Shown here: positions 58,939 to 64,000 of the stretch, piece by piece
Position numbering within the stretch: position 1 is the stretch's first letter
How the letters are laid out: each line of letters opens with the position of its first letter
Source of the DNA: Plutella xylostella
Taxonomy: Eukaryota; Arthropoda; Insecta; Lepidoptera; Plutellidae
Assembly: GCF_932276165.1 (NCBI RefSeq)
Contig: NC_064002.1
Span: 8,122,001 to 8,186,000, forward strand
DNA length: 64,000 bases
Direction of reading: 5' to 3'
Translations under genes and position numbers: made by a program
The notes under the pieces: generated by a model
What the model was told of the DNA's origin: nothing
Databases searched by the model: none
What the model saw: only the letters and a program-made list of their open reading frames with translations

Positions 58939-59029
58939 GGGCCTGTTTCACAATGTCTGGATAAAGGCCCCCTGTGGGATAAAAAACATGCTGCCACTCT
59001 CTAAAAAAATATTACACATAAACAGGCCC
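58939..59029. mobile_element. Short MITE with GGGCCTGTTT ends
   Basis: GGGCCTGTTT at the left and AAACAGGCCC at the right are perfect inverted repeats 91 bp apart. The outside triplets are TGA and TTA, which are not identical, so the duplication is imperfect or one side has mutated. Confidence 0.5.
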
Positions 59030-59039
59030 TTATAGTAAT

Positions 59040-61850
59040 AATGTTTCCTATGATGATACCTATGATGTTTATAGGTCATAGGTATTAGGTATGGATGCAG
59101 TACGAAATGAACTAATTGGTTGCTACATGATTTGATGTCCAAATGGTTGGTCAACATTATCCCCCATGTTGAGACCATAATCCTACTTGGGTCATCATCA
59201 CTCAAGTCAAGCCTGATTACCCTTTCGAGATCTAGTGCGCAATTAGACTTTGTATGCTTGTTAATTTAGGCCGATAATTGCGGTCTAGCCAGAGGCAACC
59301 ATCAACCTTCCTTTTACCTTTTGCAATAGCCTGGTGGCGCCTGCACTAGGCTGGTCCATCCAACTAATGTATATAAATAAATATTTCTTATTCTTTCACG
59401 AAAAGCTAGTGATCGCATTTTCATGAAAATTAGTTCTGAGTAGTACTGACGTAACTAAAAGACGCATGGTTTTACACATCTAGGCCGTTATTATCCCGGG
59501 TTACCCCCGGAAAAAATGTAAAGGCGAAGCGAAGCTTGTAGGCATGTATGACTAGGATCCCATTTTTTTGGTTTTTCAAGGTTAAAGGCCATACATTACG
59601 GAGGAGATCAGTATTTCCCTGAAATATCTTGGTCATTATACCTCACATACACAATCTCCATAGATCATTAGAGACTCCGCAGTATACCTGCGTGTTTTGG
59701 ATTGCATGTTGTGTAGCACAGTTACAGTGACCTGGGGTTTTCGTAAACACAAACTGGTTATTTTAAACTTTTCCCCTGAGTTTACGGTACAAGGACGGTG
59801 CACCATCACTATCATCTGACCTAAGGCCTTTTACCCACTAAACATTATTTGTGATGTAATTTTTATGTTTTTAGACTTGGAGCAGGCGGCTGCGTTCGTG
59901 CCGGTTGTTGACACTCGCCAAGTTTCTCCACTAGCCATTTACTCGTAGGCTATTACCATACGTACAGAGGAGGACACCAAGGCTTAAAACTTGTAATTCA
60001 AATAAAGCTCGTATGTCGTATGAATTACGAATAAAGTCAAAAGTTGCGCTCTGCGAGACGGACGGTACCTACATGTGTTTTCCAATATTGAAGTTGTAAA
60101 TTTTGACCTACACCTAGATTCCTCTGTTGGAGCAATGTCGCACAATGTTTGCGTCGCTCCACGTTTCCTATGGTTGGGTAACATGCACATTGTACGTTGT
60201 TGTATTGTGGTGAGCTGTATTCCTCAACCGTCGCCATGTTTCACCGCACGCGAACCCGCAAGCGTCGGTACATAGGTAGGTAGGTACCCCTTGGGGTTTA
60301 CTTCCTCGTGCGCTAGCGTGCAACCGAAGGACGTCATTAGAAAGGCGTGATCTAAATGTAGAGAAACAATGTTTACAATTTTGCAACTGTATCTCAGACG
60401 TATAGTTTATTGATTGCATCAAAATAAATGATTGCACACTGCAGGCTCCGCGCGGCCGGCGCCGGGGCTTGTGGCAACAAACATTATATAACCTCATGTG
60501 GAGCTGTGGCGGTGCGAGCCTGGCGCCACCCAATAACCTGACAACTGACCGCCACCAGAACTCTGACTCGAAACATCAGCCTTTCATTTCTTTGTTTACA
60601 TTCCCACTTGCAACTGTTATGACTCGTGTCAAGGTTATGAGCATCATAATTTTCGTAAATTGTTTTCTGCTCTGGTAAGTTTCCCTTGTCTGTAGTCTGC
60701 ACGATCTTACAGATTAACCACAAGGCGATGCTTCCAAAAGCTATTGCTCTTTATTGCCGTTTTACCTTCATTTCGTATCTTTGAAATGATGATGGTTACC
60801 TAATTACCTACTTCTCACACACAAAGGGATTTATTTAGGGTCACTCATAGAACGGAATGCTGACAGCGTTTATCTGCTTTTTCTTAAAGTGGAGAAAGTT
60901 CCAAGGAAACTTTTGTTTTATTGTGCGTTCTGAGTGGCATGCTCGTTATGGCTTGAGCTTCTATTAAAGCATTGAAGGGCATTTCTAATCGTCTATTATT
61001 TTTTATTGTTGACAAATACATACATTAACTTTAATGTAATTATCTGTAAATATAATCACCATAAAGGCTTGTTTAAACCGATCGATCGTAGCAGTTAGCG
61101 CTTTATAGGGTTTTGGCCCGTATATTGCATACTAGGTATAGGTAGAGAACCTGTAACTCGAAACTCGAAACTGTTCTACGTACGCAGGTATATTAAAGAC
61201 CTACTAACAAACTGGAACCTAGAGTAGGGGGGTGAAAGCATTTGCGCTATGCTATTACGATAGTTTGATCACTTGCCTACATTACTGCATCCTTCTATAA
61301 AGAGGTGAACGCCCGACTCGGGGTGATCAAGTTATACCAGAACCTGACGTAGGTCAAATGGAAACTTTAAAAATTACGCGTTTCATAAAAAACGAGGTTG
61401 TAGGAATTTGATCCGATTAGCTCAATAAACATAGAATTACCAACTCCCGAGGTCTTATCCCACTTTGGATAAAAACTTACTTAGGCAAACTTTACTGTCC
61501 CTCCTGGAAAACCTAAGCAGGGTTTCCACCTTCCACTGCATAGAGTCAAATTTCATCAGTGGTCATCCAAAATTTCCACCATCGACAGATCCCCCACTAC
61601 TGTCCCGTTCTTCCAGTCTTACTTATTATAAATTATTGTAAAAATTAAGTGATGAATGGAATGTGGGCCTCCGTGGAAGCATATTTGGAGGGTTGCAGTG
61701 CTGGGAAAAGGCAAAAACACCGAAACAAAGGCAGAGTTTTAAAAACCAGAACTTTACAGTTTTCACGCCTCCGCTGTATGATGAGGTCAAAAGGATAAAA
61801 AAACTCATAATCAAAAGTTTTATACAGTAACTAAGAAGTACTAGCAGTGC
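59040..61850. other. Gene-free stretch
   Basis: No supported exon. GC-richer patches at 60235-60320 and 60440-60560 were checked in all frames. The frame at 60168-60533 (minus) has no domain or splice partners. AAGGCGAAGCGAAGC at 59521-59535 is a relic of a Helitron end. Confidence 0.45.
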
Positions 61851-61854
61851 AATA

Positions 61855-62153
61855 GTGCGTCCATGGCTGCCGCCACCCCGCGGCTGCAATGAAAGTGCCT
61901 CCGTCTGCGGGCGGTCTGCCGCAGTCCGCGCAGCACTTTCCCGCCACGCGCACGCACCGGCCACAACGTTCGGAAACGACGTGATCCAAACACCAACTCT
62001 AACTCGTTCAGAAATCCGTTCACAAACTTTACAAAACTCCTTGCTAGTGATCGCTCATTTTGAGCTGTGGTGCTTTTTTTAAACATTTTCTTCCAAGTGA
62101 TTGCGTGAAGGAAAGCGTCGGGGTGAAGATTTAAGGGCTGATACACCGATTTA
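61855..62153 (+). promoter_or_regulatory. Possible promoter and non-coding first exon of a gene to the right
   Basis: A GC-rich island (about 61855-61990) stands out from the AT-rich surroundings. It is followed by sequence without a long frame that ends in a strong splice donor, TTTACGTAAGT (donor GT at 62154). An insect gene with an untranslated first exon and a long first intron would look like this. There is no transcript evidence, and the start site is not defined. Confidence 0.3.
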
Positions 62154-62159
62154 CGTAAG

Positions 62160-64000
62160 TACGTTTAGTGTAAGAATAACAAGTGAAGGATAACCGGTAC
62201 GAACTGAAAGTGCATTTTGAAAGGCTGTGTTTGTGCTTTTAAGTTCGTTCTTGAACTTAAGTCTGTAATTGTTGTTGAGTTATTTTATGTTGCACTTGTC
62301 ATTTTATTTACAACAGGTAGCGACGGGTAGCTTGTTAGTACAGTCATAAAGCAGTTGTTGCTGTGTATGTTCCGCAATCGCGATGCAGTTTTTCATAATC
62401 AGTATTGAAGAGTTGCTGCAAATTATAGACTGATTGACAAACAATTGCATATTTTAACTGAAACTTTGTAGCACAAGTTTTGTAATGTTTGCAACTTGTG
62501 CCGGCGGCGACACTTCTTGACACAAAGAAAACTAATTAACTTTTTGAAAGGACATGCATAATTATGTTCAGCTGCAACTGTTCTATATGATATATTTATG
62601 TATATTCTAATAAGTATTGAGTAAAATTGAAAGTATATGTTTATGTGTTCTAAACTTTGCTCAGCTCAGTAGGTTAATATAATAAAATGTATTAAGCTAT
62701 ACGCTTTCAGTTTCTTTATATCTTAATAATTTAGTTTTATTACTTCCATGATCTTAATATAGTAAGCAGACTCCCTCTACCGCAAGAACTATCATGTAAA
62801 TGTTATGAACATTTAATTACAGGTGAATTGATACGGTTAGGGAAACCATAATTATTAACACAATATGTATAGCACAGGGGCTGAAAAGCTGACGTATGCC
62901 AATGATCCCGTTACCCTGTACGAAGTTAACATGCACCTTATTACCTACTTGTAAATATACAGGATATTATAAAAGGGTATAGTACCTAATCAGAAAAGGG
63001 CACTGCCTACACTGCAAGAGTGAACATTAGTACAAGGCGTTAGCGTCTATTATTTTGAAATGTTATTATAAAAACTTAATTCAGCAAATTACCTATGTAT
63101 ATGAGTACTAAGTACATTGCCTCCACCGATCAACCGATTACTCTTTCAAAATGAACTTAACAAAATCACAACATGTCCTAGTTTCCAACACGTTGTCGTA
63201 ATGCGCTGTTTGTTTTCGAAGAATCAAAATTACCGCTATTTGTATTCGATCGCATGTTTAGACCGATCGAGGGATTGTCATAGCAATTTACGTTCAGTAC
63301 GACACAGCTTAATGTTTCAAGTATAACTTAACACTTATTTACTGTTTTGGGACAACGGTTCAACCACATTCAACAAATTTTATTCCAAAAGATATAAACG
63401 CATTGTTTCATAACTATGTCACATTGGCATCAAAATACAAGTACAATACAAAAAACACACAACCTACAGTAAATAATCTACTGTAGGACAGAAACCTCCT
63501 CCTAAACTGAAGGAATATTGCCTTAATCTCGTTAATTTACTTACTTAAAACTTAATCCACGTTTGGACGCCTACCAAACGTGAAGATTAGCTGGAGGATA
63601 ATCTTACAGTAAAACCTCCTCATAAACTAAACTGCCCATCCTAAAATTTACAAAGCATAAAACAAAATATTTGTCTATAACTCAAAGTGCGATTTACAGA
63701 GCTTCTACTGTTGATTTGTTATCTTCGGGTATCTTAGCCAGTGGAACTTTTGCTTTCTGAAAAATACACCTTCCTGTCACTTGCCAGCATAATTCGTGGT
63801 AGCACTTCCGAGCTGGCTAGGGGCTTTGATAACAACAACGTAACTGAAATATTTGAACGCGATCCCGCATGTAACACTAAACCGGATTGTTACTTCACAA
63901 TCTCTAAGTGGATCCACCGCAGATAGGGCCAAGTAGCAGTTGCTGCTCGAATAGACAACAGAAACACTTTGTCTTGTATGAAGCAAGTGGAATGTGTTAT
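62160..64000. other. Gene-free stretch to the window end
   Basis: AT-rich. It might be the first intron of a gene starting at the island to its left. Around 63465-63635 short inverted blocks (CTACAGTAAATAATCTACTGTAG, CGTTTGG...CCAAACG) and two related CCTCCTMATAAACT-type blocks suggest a degraded repeat. No exon was called. Confidence 0.4.

Noticed and set aside
60168..60533. 121-codon minus-strand frame
   Set aside because: It lies in a GC-richer patch with no domain, and no upstream or downstream exon continues it.

Overview
The window is eukaryotic and almost certainly comes from the nuclear genome of a moth or butterfly (Lepidoptera). It is AT-rich, its genes are split by short GT-AG introns, and it is full of lepidopteran repeats: a Lep1-type non-autonomous Helitron (17128-17339), tRNA-derived SINEs (15345-15752, 57514-57778, 36197-36458), truncated non-LTR retrotransposons (1943-2699, 29447-29857, 46482-47060) and many foldback/MITE elements. 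No bacterial operons, CRISPR arrays or functional RNA genes were found. All coding genes were assembled by hand from splice signals and reading-phase continuity. They have not been checked against transcripts. || Layout. Positions 1-66 may hold the last codons of a gene entering from the left, followed by an AT-rich 3' UTR-like stretch with AATAAA. From about 2.7 to 40 kb I find no convincing host coding exon. This is intergenic or very long intronic DNA holding the repeats. The genes lie between 40.4 and 56.1 kb, all on the + strand: (1) 40374-44091, a five-exon secreted protein with one peritrophin-A chitin-binding domain and a long Pro/Thr/Ala-rich tail (CPAP1-type cuticle/apical matrix protein, 715 aa); (2) 44809-52506, a 16-exon, 716-aa coiled-coil protein with a DUF4795-like C-terminus, related to the QRICH2/C16orf96 sperm flagellum proteins; (3) 52519-52725, a 68-aa protein with seven CxC pairs that sits in the last exon of gene 2, twelve bases after its tandem TAA-TGA stop and in the same frame; (4) 53620-56064, a four-exon, 459-aa eIF2B gamma subunit (EIF2B3). 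From 56.1 kb to the end there are repeats and intergenic DNA, with a possible GC-rich non-coding first exon near 61.86-62.15 kb. || The genes do not form one pathway. One builds chitinous matrix, one and probably its downstream partner belong to sperm tails, and one is a housekeeping translation factor. The most unusual points are the in-frame CxC-rich second cistron of gene 2, a three-layer transposon nest in intron 3 of gene 2 (hAT-like element, then a foldback element, then a LINE, each layer bounded by identifiable ends), a mobile-element-like structure built from five direct and two inverted copies of a ~160-bp unit (36811-38096), and two kilobase-scale regions carrying degenerate short motifs (12.69-13.45 kb and 20.3-23.0 kb).
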